Positions 32,869-41,974 of a stretch of DNA of 64,000 nucleotides are shown here, one piece after another. Where the stretch lies: assembly GCF_036127095.1 (NCBI RefSeq), contig NZ_CP108006.1, positions 7,493,501 through 7,557,500 of the forward strand. Direction: 5' to 3'. This stretch comes from Streptomyces sp. NBC_00335 (GTDB lineage: Bacteria > Actinomycetota > Actinomycetes > Streptomycetales > Streptomycetaceae). The notes under the pieces were generated by a model. It worked only from the letters and a program-made list of their open reading frames with translations. It did no database searches and had not been told where the DNA came from. The translations under genes were made by a program, and so were the position numbers. Positions within the stretch are counted from its first letter, which is position 1, and each line of letters begins with the position of its first letter.

Positions 32869-34434
32869 ATGGCCCACCTTGGCTCGGACGGTATGCCCCC
32901 TGAGCCCCCGGAACCGGTTCAGGCCGACATCGACGGCGCCGCGCAGCCGGGGCTCAAGGCCAATGCGATCGGCTTCCTCGACGCGCTCGTCATCGGCCTG
33001 AACTCGACCTCGCCCGCCTACTCCCTGGCCGCGGTCATCGGGCCGATCGTGGCGCTCGCCGGCATCTACGCCCCCGGCGTCATGCTGGCCTCCTTCGTGC
33101 CGATGCTGCTGATCGCGGCCGCCTTCTACTACCTCAACAAGGTCGACCAGGACTGCGGGACCACCTTCTCGTGGGTGACGCGCGCCATGGGCCCCTGGGC
33201 GGGCTGGCTCGGCGGCTGGGCCATCGCGATGACCGGCGTCCTCGTCATCGGCTCGCTGGCCGACGTGGCCGTCCACTTCGGACTGCTCGCCGCCGGACTC
33301 GACAGCTGGGCGGCGAACGAGGCACTGCGCCAGAGCCTGACCGTCGTCGTGATCCTGGCCATGACGGCCGTCTGCGTGATCGGCACCGAGATGTCGGCCC
33401 GGCTCCAGGACGTCCTGATCCTCGCCCAGGTCTTCTTCCTGCTGGTCTTCGCCGTCGTCGCCCTCTACCGCGTCTACGCCGGCACCAGCAGCCTCGACGG
33501 CACGAGACCCGCGATCGAGTGGCTCAACCCCTTCGGCGCGGGCGGCGCCGCCCTCACCGGCGGGCTGCTGCTCGGCGTGTTCATCTACTGGGGCTGGGAG
33601 TCGGCGGTCAACCTCACGGAGGAGGTCGAGAACTCGGCCACCGCACCGGGCAAGGCCGGCATCTGGTCCACCGTGGTCCTGCTGGTCACGTACCTGTCCG
33701 TCGGCTTCGCGGTCGTCGGCTACGCCGGGACGAAGTTCCTCTCCGAGAACGCGGGCGAGGAGGAGGCCGTCTTCGCGGTCCTCGCGCACGAGGTCATGGG
33801 CGGCTGGGACTGGGTCGTGCTGCTCGCCGTCTGCACCTCCGCGCTCGCCTCCACCCAGACCACGATCATCCCGGCCTCCCGTACCGCCCTGTCCATGGCC
33901 CGCCGGCACGCGCTGCCGCCGAACCTCTCGCACATCCACCCCCGGTTCCGGACCCCGGACGTCAGCACGTGGTGGGTGGCCGGCATCGCCATCGTCTGGT
34001 ACCTCGCCGTCAACCAGATCAGCGAGAACGCCCTCCTGGACTCCCTGACCGCCCTCTCCCTGCTGATCTCCTTCTACTACGCCCTCACCGGCCTGGCCTG
34101 CGCCGTCTACTACCGGCGCCACCTGCTGGAGAGCGTGCACAACTTCCTGCTGATCGGCCTCGGCCCCGTGCTCGGCGCCGGGCTGCTGGCCTGGCTGCTC
34201 GTGCAGTCGGTCGCCGACATGTCCGACCCGGAGAACTCGGCGAGCGGCGTCTCCTGGTTCGGCCTCGGCCCGCCGCTGGTCATCGGGATCGGCATCGCCG
34301 TCGTCGGCGTGCTCGTCATGTGCTTCTGGCGGATCAGGGACGGCCGCTTCTGGCAGGAGCGGCGCGGCGTCGCCGACCCGGCCCTCGTCCACGCGGCCAG
34401 GAAACCCCGAAGCCCTGAGGTACCGAAGCCCTGA
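32869..34434 (+). CDS. APC-family amino acid permease
   Basis: 521 residues with about twelve membrane helices. The N-terminal segment ALVIGLNSTSPAYSLAAVIGPIVALAG and the loop FSWVTRAMGPWAGWLGGWAIAMTG are typical of the amino acid/polyamine/organocation superfamily. An internal YWGWESAVNLTEEVENS matches bacterial APC permeases of the YfnA/glutamate-GABA type. It is followed at 27 bp by a universal stress protein, the same pairing seen in other streptomycetes. The transported compound is not evident. Confidence 0.9.
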   Translation: MAHLGSDGMPPEPPEPVQADIDGAAQPGLKANAIGFLDALVIGLNSTSPAYSLAAVIGPIVALAGIYAPGVMLASFVPMLLIAAAFYYLNKVDQDCGTTFSWVTRAMGPWAGWLGGWAIAMTGVLVIGSLADVAVHFGLLAAGLDSWAANEALRQSLTVVVILAMTAVCVIGTEMSARLQDVLILAQVFFLLVFAVVALYRVYAGTSSLDGTRPAIEWLNPFGAGGAALTGGLLLGVFIYWGWESAVNLTEEVENSATAPGKAGIWSTVVLLVTYLSVGFAVVGYAGTKFLSENAGEEEAVFAVLAHEVMGGWDWVVLLAVCTSALASTQTTIIPASRTALSMARRHALPPNLSHIHPRFRTPDVSTWWVAGIAIVWYLAVNQISENALLDSLTALSLLISFYYALTGLACAVYYRRHLLESVHNFLLIGLGPVLGAGLLAWLLVQSVADMSDPENSASGVSWFGLGPPLVIGIGIAVVGVLVMCFWRIRDGRFWQERRGVADPALVHAARKPRSPEVPKP

Positions 34435-34461
34435 ACTCAAGCCGAGCCGAGAGGAGACCCG

Positions 34462-34890
34462 ATGTCCGTGGTCCTCGGGTACGACGAGTCGCCCGGAGCC
34501 GAGCGCGCCCTGCGCGTGGCCCTGGAGGTGGCCGCAGCCTTCGGCGAGCCGCTCGTCCTCGTCTACGGGGCCGCCGCCCCGGGTCCCACCGGCGAGGAGT
34601 CCCGCGCGCACCGGGAGGCCGTACGGGAGGCCGGCCGCAGCGCGCTCGCCCGGGCGGTGGAAGCCGCCGACGAGGCGGGCGTGCCGTCCACGGTCGAGGT
34701 GGCCGACGCGAAACCGGCCCAGGCCCTGCTCGACGCCGCCGAACGGCACGACGCCCGGGTGATCATCGTGGGGAGCTGGGGCGACAGCCCGATCCGCGGC
34801 GCCCTGCTCGGATCCACCCCGCACAAGCTCCTGCACCTCTCCCCGGTCCCGGTCCTGTGCGTCCCGACGGAGCACGCTTCCGGAGACTGA
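34462..34890 (+). CDS. Universal stress protein (UspA family)
   Basis: 142 residues with GAGAGGAG before the ATG. It is one Usp domain: VVLGYDESPGAERALRVALEVA at the N-terminus and the ATP-binding loop GSWGDSPIRGALLGSTPHKLLHLSPVPVL, which matches the G-2x-G-9x-G(S/T) pattern of ATP-binding members. It is probably co-transcribed with the permease upstream and could regulate it. Confidence 0.9.
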   Translation: MSVVLGYDESPGAERALRVALEVAAAFGEPLVLVYGAAAPGPTGEESRAHREAVREAGRSALARAVEAADEAGVPSTVEVADAKPAQALLDAAERHDARVIIVGSWGDSPIRGALLGSTPHKLLHLSPVPVLCVPTEHASGD

Positions 34891-35158
34891 CCCGCCGCCC
34901 GGGTCCGTTGGTCTTCCCCTGGCCGAAGATCACCGCTCACACCTGTGCCAATGGCCCATCCAGGGCGGGCCGAGTTGAGCCATTGCCCCTGCGGATGGTT
35001 ATCTGTGTCCTATCCATGTATCTACGGCGCCACGCAGCGCCGGACGGCAACGAGGCCGATCCGGACCGTGGCGCCTTCGCCGTGCCCGTATGCCGCCCAC
35101 CACCCCCGGGCGGATGCGGGTCCGGCGTGCTCCATCGCAAGGGGGGCGGCACACCGCC
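34891..35158 (+). other. Intergenic region with a candidate promoter for the FUSC gene
   Basis: 268 bp. TTGAGC at 34974-34979 with TTATCT 18 bases further on gives a fair sigma-70 promoter in a locally AT-richer stretch. A short hairpin (CGGCGC and GCGCCG, around 35028-35043) lies in the leader. I see no gene here. Confidence 0.4.
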
Positions 35159-36679
35159 GTGAAGAGGATGTTCGTGGCTCCGGATCCGGGGCGCGCAAGA
35201 CTCAGGAACGCCACGCGGGCCGTCATCGGCGTCGCTCTCGCGGTGGCCGTGGCCGAGCTCTGCGGGCTCTCGCTCGTGGCATCGATCACCGGGGGACTGG
35301 CGGCCCTGCTCGCCCTCTTCACCGTGACCGACTCGACCGTGCGCGCCCAGCGGGTGACCACCGCCCTGCTGCCCGTCGCCGGCTTCCCCGTACTGGCCCT
35401 GGCCACCACCCTGCACGGCGTACCTCTGGCCCGCGACGCGGTGTTCGTCGCCGTGGTGTTCGCCGGCGTCTACGCCCGCCGGTGGGGGGTGCGCGGCCAC
35501 GCCCTCGGGATCTTCGCGTTCATGAACTTCTTCGTCACGCAGTTCCTGCACGCCCGGCCCGGGCAGCTGCCGGAGCTCTACGCGGCCGTCGGCCTGGCCC
35601 TCCTGTCGGCCGGCGCCGTGCGGTTCGTACTGTGGCCGATCGAGCGCCGGGTCCCGCCCCCCGCCGTACCGCCCGCGCCGCCCGGGACCGGTCTGGCCCG
35701 GCCGACCACCCGCCAGGCCTTCCAGGCCACCGCCGCCTGCGCGGTCGCGCTGGGCATCGGCCAGGCCCTGTCCGAGGACCGCTGGTACTGGGCCGTCGGC
35801 ACCGCCTGGTGGATCTTCGTCAACACCGCCTCGCGCGGCGAGACCCTGGTCCGCGGCTTCCGCCGGGTCCTCGGCACGGTGTTCGGCATCGGCGCGGGAC
35901 TGCTGGTCGCCATCCCGCTGAACGGCGCACCGGCGCCCACGGCCGTCCTGGTGGCGGTCTGCGTCTTCGGGATCTTCTACACCGCAGCCGTGTCCTACAG
36001 CTGGATGATGCTGGCCGTGACGGTGATGGCGGGCCTGCTCTACGGGCTGCTGGGCGTACTCGACCCCGGGCTGCTCGTGCTGCGCCTGGAGCAGACGGCC
36101 GTCGGCGCGGTGTGCGCCGGGCTGGCCGTGATCCTGGTGCTCCCGGTGACCACCCACGCGACCAACGACATGTGGATCCAGCGCGCGCTGCGCTGCGTGC
36201 GCAGCTGCACGGCCGAGGCGGCGGCCCGGCTCGCCGGCTCTCCGGTGGCCGACCCCGCGCCGCACGCCGCCGAGCTGGAGCTGTTCCTGGGCCGGGTACG
36301 GCTCTCCCTGGCTCCGCTCGTCCACCCGCTGAGCCCCTACCGCGGCCGCAAGGCCAGGGCCCGCCGGGTGCTCGCGCTGCTCGACGAGTGCGCCGTGGAA
36401 GTGCGCGGGCTGGTCGCCGTGGCGGCGGACCCGGACGCGAGCCACGACGCCCGGCTCGCGGCGGCGTGCTGGCGCGTGGAGGCCGCCGTAGAGGCCCTGC
36501 TGACGCCGGAAGCGGAACGCGCCACTGAGGCGGAGCACCGGTCGGCGGCCGCGGCCCTGAACCAAGGGCGGGCCGCCTCGGAGCCCGCGCTGGCGCATCT
36601 GCACGGTCTGGAGCGGCTCCTCGCCCAGCTCGACGGACCCCTGCGCAGTGCGTCACGCCCCCCGCTGGTCGGCGCCTGA
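35159..36679 (+). CDS. FUSC-family aromatic-acid-exporter-like membrane protein
   Basis: 506 residues from GTG at 35159, ten bases after AAGGGGGGCGG; an ATG three codons on and earlier starts are possible. Two sets of hydrophobic helices (about 15-170 and 225-350) alternate with cytoplasmic segments, the duplicated FUSC plan (FRRVLGTVFGIGAGLLVAI is the family core). The C-terminal 150 residues are helical and soluble. Such proteins may export aromatic acids. Its 3' end overlaps the convergent LuxR gene by 27 bp. Confidence 0.82.
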   Translation: MKRMFVAPDPGRARLRNATRAVIGVALAVAVAELCGLSLVASITGGLAALLALFTVTDSTVRAQRVTTALLPVAGFPVLALATTLHGVPLARDAVFVAVVFAGVYARRWGVRGHALGIFAFMNFFVTQFLHARPGQLPELYAAVGLALLSAGAVRFVLWPIERRVPPPAVPPAPPGTGLARPTTRQAFQATAACAVALGIGQALSEDRWYWAVGTAWWIFVNTASRGETLVRGFRRVLGTVFGIGAGLLVAIPLNGAPAPTAVLVAVCVFGIFYTAAVSYSWMMLAVTVMAGLLYGLLGVLDPGLLVLRLEQTAVGAVCAGLAVILVLPVTTHATNDMWIQRALRCVRSCTAEAAARLAGSPVADPAPHAAELELFLGRVRLSLAPLVHPLSPYRGRKARARRVLALLDECAVEVRGLVAVAADPDASHDARLAAACWRVEAAVEALLTPEAERATEAEHRSAAAALNQGRAASEPALAHLHGLERLLAQLDGPLRSASRPPLVGA

Positions 36680-37678
36680 GCGCGGCGGCCCGGGCGCGTC
36701 CCGGCCGGCGTCGAGGACTCCGGCCCGGGCGAGCCTGAAGCCGAGTTCGGCCCTGCTGCGGCTGCCGAAGCGGGTCGCGGCGCGTTTGATGTGCGCGCCG
36801 ATGGTGCGGGTGCTCAGGCCGAGCCGCTGGGAAATGGCCTCGTCCGTATGACCCCTCACCATGAGTTCCAAAATGGCCTGCTGGATTTCGCCGGTGAGCC
36901 GGGGAGGGCGTTGTCCCGTCGTGTCGAACTCGACGGGGACCGCCCGTTCCCACACGGCCTCGAAGGTCTTCGCGAGGTATTGGATCAGGCCGGGTTCGCG
37001 GATTTCCAGGGCGTACGCCTCCTTTCCGCTCTCGGTGAGCACCGCGATGAAGGCGGCCGACCGGTCGCACACGATCAGCCCCTCGAACCTCTCGCCCACC
37101 GTGCGCACCTCGGCGCCCTCCTGGGTGACCCGTTCCATGTGGGCGAGCGTCGGGCCGTGCGCGCGGACGGTGTGCCCGTAGACCGTGCGCTGGCGGACTC
37201 TGCGGCCGGGTGGGGAGAGATCGCGGGGCAGCGCGTCGGCGAGCGCGCCGGAGGGCCGGCCGCCCTCGGGGTGCGCACTGAGCAGTTCCTCCGAGCAGGC
37301 CTCCAAGGCGCCCTGGACGGCGGTGTCGATGACCTCGCGGCCGATCAGCGGCTGCACGTGGTCCTGGTGACGCCGGCGTTCGTTCCGGTAGACGGCGTCC
37401 ATCGGGGAGAGGGAGGCGATCATGTCGTCGAGCGCGGCCCGCTGGTCCAGGATGGCCTGCTTGATCGGCCGCGCGAGGGTGATCGCGGCGACCGAGGGCG
37501 GTACCGGGAGGTGGTCGTCGGAGCCCTCCGACTTCCGTAGCAGTCCGAAAGTGATCAGGCATCCCGGAACGGCCCCCGATAAACCGCCCTCGCGCAATGC
37601 CCTTCGGTAACCGGCCGTGCAGTCCCCGCAGATCGACGTGCAGCCGTCAATGTCGGGATGTGCGGAGTTGGTGTTCAT
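36653..37678 (-). CDS. LuxR-type helix-turn-helix transcriptional regulator
   Basis: 341 residues; the ATG at 37678 follows AAGGGGG. The C-terminus is a GerE/LuxR DNA-binding domain (LTGEIQQAILELMVRGHTDEAISQRLGLSTRTIGAHIKRAATRFG). The N-terminus has four cysteines in a short stretch (GCTSICGDCTAGYRRAL and a later GC), then a segment ALDDMIASLSPMDAVYRNERRRHQ shared with streptomycete regulators of the same type. No receiver domain is seen, so it is not a two-component regulator. It is divergent from the small protein at 37815. Confidence 0.85.
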   Translation of the reverse strand: MNTNSAHPDIDGCTSICGDCTAGYRRALREGGLSGAVPGCLITFGLLRKSEGSDDHLPVPPSVAAITLARPIKQAILDQRAALDDMIASLSPMDAVYRNERRRHQDHVQPLIGREVIDTAVQGALEACSEELLSAHPEGGRPSGALADALPRDLSPPGRRVRQRTVYGHTVRAHGPTLAHMERVTQEGAEVRTVGERFEGLIVCDRSAAFIAVLTESGKEAYALEIREPGLIQYLAKTFEAVWERAVPVEFDTTGQRPPRLTGEIQQAILELMVRGHTDEAISQRLGLSTRTIGAHIKRAATRFGSRSRAELGFRLARAGVLDAGRDAPGPPRSGADQRGA

Positions 37679-37814
37679 CTGGACCCCCTTCTTGTTCCGG
37701 CAATGCAAGATCAGGATGCCTCGGCCCGTTGGCCGCGGGGGAGGGGAACGGCAGGATCCTTCCTGCCTGATGATCGCGAAATGGCCCACATGACCGGTGG
37801 CGGGAGTGGCGACG

Positions 37815-38099
37815 GTGCAGCGAAACATTCATTCCGAGCGCAGGATTCCGCCGGCGGGGCTGACCGAGGCGCTGGACATGCTGGCCCGGGCGCGCAAGGC
37901 CGTGGACGACGCGTACGGATCCGACGAGCAACTCGCCCGCGTGGCATTGCACTTGATCGACTGCGCCGCCGACGCCTCGGCGCTGCTCTCCCGCGAAGGC
38001 GGCCTGGACGAGGCCCGCGAGGCGCTGGGCTGCGCCCGCTCCGCGGTGGTGGCCGCCACCGCCGCCGTGCGCGTGATCCACGACGAGACGCGCGTCTGA
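37815..38099 (+). CDS. Small helical protein of unknown function
   Basis: 94 residues from GTG at 37815, eight bases after GGGAG; GTGs at 37797 and 37809 would extend it slightly. Third-position G/C is high. The sequence is mostly amphipathic helix (TEALDMLARARKAVDDAYGSDEQLARVALHLIDCAADASALL) with no recognised domain. It is divergent from the LuxR regulator, which may control it, and is followed by a terminator-like hairpin. Confidence 0.65.
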   Translation: MQRNIHSERRIPPAGLTEALDMLARARKAVDDAYGSDEQLARVALHLIDCAADASALLSREGGLDEAREALGCARSAVVAATAAVRVIHDETRV

Positions 38100-38100
38100 G

Positions 38101-38125
38101 CGGTCGGCCGGTCACCGGCCGACCG
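38101..38125. terminator. Terminator hairpin after the small helical protein
   Basis: A perfect 11-bp inverted repeat, CGGTCGGCCGG (38101-38111) and CCGGCCGACCG (38115-38125), with a 3-nt loop. It begins two bases after the stop codon at 38099. No T-tract follows, as is usual in high-GC genomes. Confidence 0.65.
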
Positions 38126-38415
38126 GTACCCGTCGGCCGGTCGGACAGCCGTCCGGCCGGGCGTTGTTGGGCCCTGTCGGAGCGCCGGTCTACCGAGCGC
38201 CCGAAGCTGCCGCGGATGGTACGTCCCCCCATGTCCCGTCCGCAGGCCGATCGATGAAGATCACACGGAGGAGTGTTCCGGGCGCGCCTTCCACACGCCG
38301 CTGACCTGCGACGTGTACAACGGGTGATTGTTCATTGCACATTCATCCGGCATGGCGCCGCTACCCGGCGCGCGGGGTGGACCTGGTCGGATCGGACAGG
38401 GGGTAACCGCCCGGA
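38126..38415. other. Intergenic region upstream of the nitric oxide synthase gene
   Basis: Together with the hairpin this is a 316-bp gap. It contains an AT-richer patch around 38325-38352 (TTGTTCATTGCACATTCATC) that could hold the nos promoter; TTGCAC at 38335-38340 is a possible -35. A GGAGG followed by GTG at about 38273 opens a short frame that overlaps nos in another phase and has poor coding bias. Confidence 0.4.
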
Positions 38416-39573
38416 ATGGAAATACTTCAAGAGTGCTCCAGCACCGCTCAGGTGTGGGAAGCGGCCGAGGAGTTCATCCGACTGTTCCACAGGGAGCAGG
38501 CCGGCAGTGCGGGCGCGGGTGATCCGCGCGAGCGGCTCGCCGCCGTACGGGCCGAGATCGCCGAGACGGGCACGTACCGGCACACTCCCGAGGAACTGGA
38601 GCACGGCGCCCGCGTCGCGTGGCGCAACAGCAACCGCTGCATAGGCAGGCTGTACTGGAACTCGCTGCGGGTCCGCGACCGCCGCGGGCTCACCGACGCC
38701 GACGGGATCGCGGAAGAGTGCTTCGAGCACCTGCGCGAGGCCACCAACGGCGGCCGGGTCCGGCCCACCATCACGGTCTTCGCCCCCGACGCCCCGGACC
38801 GTCCCGGCCCGGTCATCTGGAGCGAGCAACTGGTCCGGTACGCCGGCTACGGCGACCACCCCTCGATAACCGTCGGCGACGCCCGCAACGCCGAGCTCAC
38901 GAGCGCGTTGCTCGCGCTGGGCTGGTCCCGCGGCCCCGGCACCCCCTTCGACCTCCTTCCGCTGGTCGTGCAGGGGGTCGACGACAAACCCCGCTGGTTC
39001 GACGTCCCCCCGGACGCGGTGCTGGAGGTGCCCATCGAGCACCCCGACGGAGCGGCCGGCGGTGACGGCTGGTCGGACTGGGGCCTGCGCTGGCACGCCG
39101 TACCCGCGATCTCCAACATGTGCCTGGAGATCGGCGGCATCCACTACCCGGCGGCGCCCTTCAACGGCTGGTACATGGGCACCGAGATCGGCGCCCGCAA
39201 CCTCGCCGACACCGACCGCTACAACCTCCTGCCCGCGGTCGCCCGCCGCATGGGCCTCGACATCGCCAGCGACCGTTCCCTCTGGAAGGACCGCGCGCTC
39301 GTCGAGCTCAACCGGGCGGTGCTGCACTCCTTCGACCGGGCCAAGGTCACCATCGCCGACCACCACACGGAGTCCCGGCGCTTCCTGACGCACTTGGAGA
39401 AGGAGGAGCGCAAGGGCCGCGACGTGGGCGCGGACTGGTCCTGGATCGTGCCGCCCATCTCCGGCTCGGCTACCCCGGTCTTCCACCGCACGTACGAGGA
39501 CCGGCCCAGCTCGACCGCCTACGTCCACCATTCCGGAGCCCAGGAACGGGCCCAGGGACGGGATTTGGTCTAG
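38416..39573 (+). CDS. nos: Bacterial nitric oxide synthase, oxygenase domain only
   Basis: 385 residues, the size of stand-alone bacterial NOS. The heme-thiolate cysteine is C75 in RVAWRNSNRCIGRLYW. The substrate glutamate is E257 in NGWYMGTEIGARNLAD. Further family segments are IHYPAAPFN and ADWSWIVPPISGSATPVFH. No reductase domain is attached; partners are supplied by the cell. It makes nitric oxide from arginine, used in oxidative-stress protection, signalling or, in thaxtomin producers, tryptophan nitration. No thaxtomin-type genes are nearby. The start has only a weak ribosome-binding site. Confidence 0.92.
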   Translation: MEILQECSSTAQVWEAAEEFIRLFHREQAGSAGAGDPRERLAAVRAEIAETGTYRHTPEELEHGARVAWRNSNRCIGRLYWNSLRVRDRRGLTDADGIAEECFEHLREATNGGRVRPTITVFAPDAPDRPGPVIWSEQLVRYAGYGDHPSITVGDARNAELTSALLALGWSRGPGTPFDLLPLVVQGVDDKPRWFDVPPDAVLEVPIEHPDGAAGGDGWSDWGLRWHAVPAISNMCLEIGGIHYPAAPFNGWYMGTEIGARNLADTDRYNLLPAVARRMGLDIASDRSLWKDRALVELNRAVLHSFDRAKVTIADHHTESRRFLTHLEKEERKGRDVGADWSWIVPPISGSATPVFHRTYEDRPSSTAYVHHSGAQERAQGRDLV

Positions 39574-39627
39574 ACCTTCTGTTACCGTCGCTCCGAACGG
39601 ATCCGGAACGGCGGAGAGGGGCCTCCC

Positions 39628-40719
39628 GTGGGCGACGCGGACAGTGGTGTGGGCGGTACGGACCGTACGGCCGACGGCGGCGGACACCGGGCCTGGATCG
39701 GCTCGTTCACCTCGGGGGGCGGCCGCGGTGTCACCACCGCGGCCGTGGATCCGGCCACCGGAGCGCTGACCCCGCTCTCGGCCACGGACGCCGTCGCGGA
39801 CCCCTCGTACCTGGCCCACGACCCCGCCAACGGCGTGCTCTACGCCGTGAGCGAGGCCGAACAGGGCGCCGTGGGCGCCTTCCGGACCAGCGCCGAGGGG
39901 CTCACCCCCCTCGGCGCGACCGTCCCCGTCGGCGGCTCCGGCCCCACCCACCTCAGCGTGGCCGGGCGCCGGCTGCTGACCGCCAACTACACCTCCGGCA
40001 GCGTCAGCAGCCTCCCGCTCGCCGCCGACGGCTCGATCGGGGGACCCGCCGCCGTACTGGCGCACCAGGGCTCCGGCCCCGACGCCGGGCGCCAGCGGGG
40101 ACCGCACGCCCACCAAGTGCTGCCCGCCCCCGGCGGCGGCCGCTGGGTGCTCAGCGTCGATCTCGGCACCGATTCGGTACGGGTCTGCGCGCTCGACCCG
40201 GCCACCGGAGCCCCCGTCCTGCACGCCGAGACCGCGCTGCGCGCCGGGACCGGCCCCCGGCACCTCGCCTTCCACCCCTCCGGCGAGGTGGTCTACGTAC
40301 TGCACGAGCTGGAGCCGCAGCTGACCGTCTGCCGCTGGAACGGGGAGTCGGGCGAGCTCCAACCGGTCGCCGAGGTTCCGGTCGCCTCCACGGGCGCTCC
40401 AGGGGCCCCTGCGGCCTACCCTTCGGCCGTGGTGGCCTCCGCCGACGGCCGTTTCGTCTGGGCGGCCGTCCGCGGAGCCGACACCATCGCCACCCTCTCC
40501 CTCGCCGGCGGCGCGGAGAAGCCGCTGCTCACGGGCACCGTGCCGTGCGGCGGCAGTTGGCCGCGCGATCTCGCGGCCGACCCGTCGGGGCGCCGGCTGT
40601 ACGCGGCCAACGAGCGCTCCGGCGACGTCACCTGGTTCGACGTGGACCAGCTGACCGGCGAGCCGCGCCGGGCCGGCTCGGTGTCCGTGCCCGCCGCCAC
40701 CTGCGTGGTCTTCGGCTGA
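39628..40719 (+). CDS. Lactonase family protein, 6-phosphogluconolactonase-like beta-propeller
   Basis: 363 residues from GTG after GAGAGG. It is a seven-bladed propeller of the YbhE/Pgl type. Signatures are GPHAHQVLPAPGG, TGPRHLAFHPSGEVVYVLHELE and SWPRDLAADPSGRRLYAANERSGDVTWF. The gene begins 54 bp after nos on the same strand and may be co-transcribed. It hydrolyses sugar lactones in the characterised members; the physiological substrate is unproven. It is unrelated to the SMP-30 lactonase at 61754. Confidence 0.88.
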   Translation: MGDADSGVGGTDRTADGGGHRAWIGSFTSGGGRGVTTAAVDPATGALTPLSATDAVADPSYLAHDPANGVLYAVSEAEQGAVGAFRTSAEGLTPLGATVPVGGSGPTHLSVAGRRLLTANYTSGSVSSLPLAADGSIGGPAAVLAHQGSGPDAGRQRGPHAHQVLPAPGGGRWVLSVDLGTDSVRVCALDPATGAPVLHAETALRAGTGPRHLAFHPSGEVVYVLHELEPQLTVCRWNGESGELQPVAEVPVASTGAPGAPAAYPSAVVASADGRFVWAAVRGADTIATLSLAGGAEKPLLTGTVPCGGSWPRDLAADPSGRRLYAANERSGDVTWFDVDQLTGEPRRAGSVSVPAATCVVFG

Positions 40720-40757
40720 CGCCCCGGGCCGGTCGGCCGGTCAGCCGCGTTACGCAG

Positions 40758-40811
40758 GAGGGCCCGCGCCCCGGCTCGTTCGATTCGGAACGGTCCGGGG
40801 CGCGGGCCCTC
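40758..40811. terminator. Bidirectional terminator, 17-bp stem
   Basis: Bases 40758-40774 are the exact inverted complement of 40795-40811, with a 20-nt loop. It lies between the convergent lactonase and CbiX-like genes. Confidence 0.85.
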
Positions 40812-40836
40812 GTACGCAACGGCATGAGCGGCGGGA

Positions 40837-41751
40837 TCAGTGGGCGGCGGCGCCCTGGGTGATGCCGAGGGCGGCGGAGTACTGCGCGACGGCCAGCTTG
40901 CCGAGCGCCGGGTAGGCGCCGAGCACGTCGGCGGCGCTGCAGCCGGCCTCCTTGCAGGCGGTGTCGAGGAGTCCCTCGGCGGCCTCCGGGCCGATCAGGT
41001 ACGGGGCCAGCGCGAGCTGCGTCGAACCCTCGCGGCGGAGCTGGTCGGCGACGGCGGCCACCGAACCTTCCTCGTCCAGCGCGGCGGCCATCACCGGCAC
41101 GGCGAGGCGGGCGGCCAGCAGCATGCCGGTGATGCCCGCGGCCTGTACGGCCTCCTCGCCGCCGGTGGTGGCCAGGACGATGCCGTCGGCGGCCGTGGTC
41201 ACGCTGAAGAGCCTGGCCCGGTCGGCGCGGGCGAGACCGGCCTCGGACAGCCGCACGTGCAGCGCCTCGGCGAGCAGCGGGTGCGGACCGAGCGGGTCGG
41301 CCAGCTCGGCGGCGGCCGAGGAGTCCATCAGGGCCTGGCGCATGCGGCGCAGCAGACCGCCGTCGGGGCCGGCCAGCAGCGGCACGACCACGGCGTCCGG
41401 GCCGGTCGGCGCGGGCACTTCCTGCCCGGCGGCGCGGGCGGCCTCAGCGCGCGCGGCGCGGTCGTGGGCGACGGCGTTCAGCACGCCCGACAGGGACGGG
41501 AACTCGGTGGCGTCGTCACCGTCGAGGAAACCGACGCGGGCGTCCAGCCCCGGCAGCTCGGAGCGGCCGATGCTGATGATCTCTTCCGCGAGCCCCCGCG
41601 AGGCGGCTGAAGGGGCACCGGGCACGGCGAGCACCAGCGCGGGCGCGCCCTCTGGCGCCACCGCGGGCTCGGGCCGGCGGTGCCGTCCGGTCTGGCGGGG
41701 TCGCGGCATTCGTACGGGCAGGCCATTTGCGGGCCCAGTGGGGGAGCTCAT
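40837..41751 (-). CDS. CbiX/sirohydrochlorin-chelatase-like protein lacking the N-terminal histidine
   Basis: 304 residues. The arrangement is that of a two-half chelatase: a first half ending near GPHPLLAEALHVRLSEAG and a second half with IVLATTGGEEAVQAAGI and ALAPYLIGPEAAEG. At the start of the first fold the family's HGS metal-binding motif is replaced by AVPGAPS (ALVLAVPGAPSAAS). Streptomycetes carry a protein of this layout, usually annotated as sirohydrochlorin chelatase, but missing this residue makes iron or cobalt insertion doubtful. There are no sulfite reductase or cobalamin genes beside it. Confidence 0.65.
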   Translation of the reverse strand: MSSPTGPANGLPVRMPRPRQTGRHRRPEPAVAPEGAPALVLAVPGAPSAASRGLAEEIISIGRSELPGLDARVGFLDGDDATEFPSLSGVLNAVAHDRAARAEAARAAGQEVPAPTGPDAVVVPLLAGPDGGLLRRMRQALMDSSAAAELADPLGPHPLLAEALHVRLSEAGLARADRARLFSVTTAADGIVLATTGGEEAVQAAGITGMLLAARLAVPVMAAALDEEGSVAAVADQLRREGSTQLALAPYLIGPEAAEGLLDTACKEAGCSAADVLGAYPALGKLAVAQYSAALGITQGAAAH

Positions 41752-41960
41752 GGCGCCGCATGCTACTGGTTTATCGAAACCGGGTGTTCGGGCAGGGCCT
41801 TCTCCGGCGGCATCTGTCCGTATTTATCCGAGGAATGTCAGATACCGTTCAGACCTTCGGTCACCCCGGGTCGTTCGTCCTGCCGAACGACCTGGAATGG
41901 TAGTGGCGGTGTGCCCGTGTGCCGGGGCTCGCCCGTGTGCGGTGCTTCGGTGTGGGCCAG

Positions 41961-41966
41961 TAGAGT
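41961..41966 (+). promoter_or_regulatory. -10 box of a leaderless uracil-DNA glycosylase transcript
   Basis: TAGAGT lies eight bases before the GTG start of the glycosylase, with no Shine-Dalgarno between, so transcription should begin at or next to the start codon. The -35 region is not convincing. Confidence 0.5.
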
Positions 41967-41974
41967 GACGCCCT

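Noticed and set aside
18791..40000. P450 at 18791 and NO synthase at 38416 as a thaxtomin-like nitration pair
   Set aside because: They are 18 kb apart, on opposite strands, and no peptide synthetase or other pathway gene is present.
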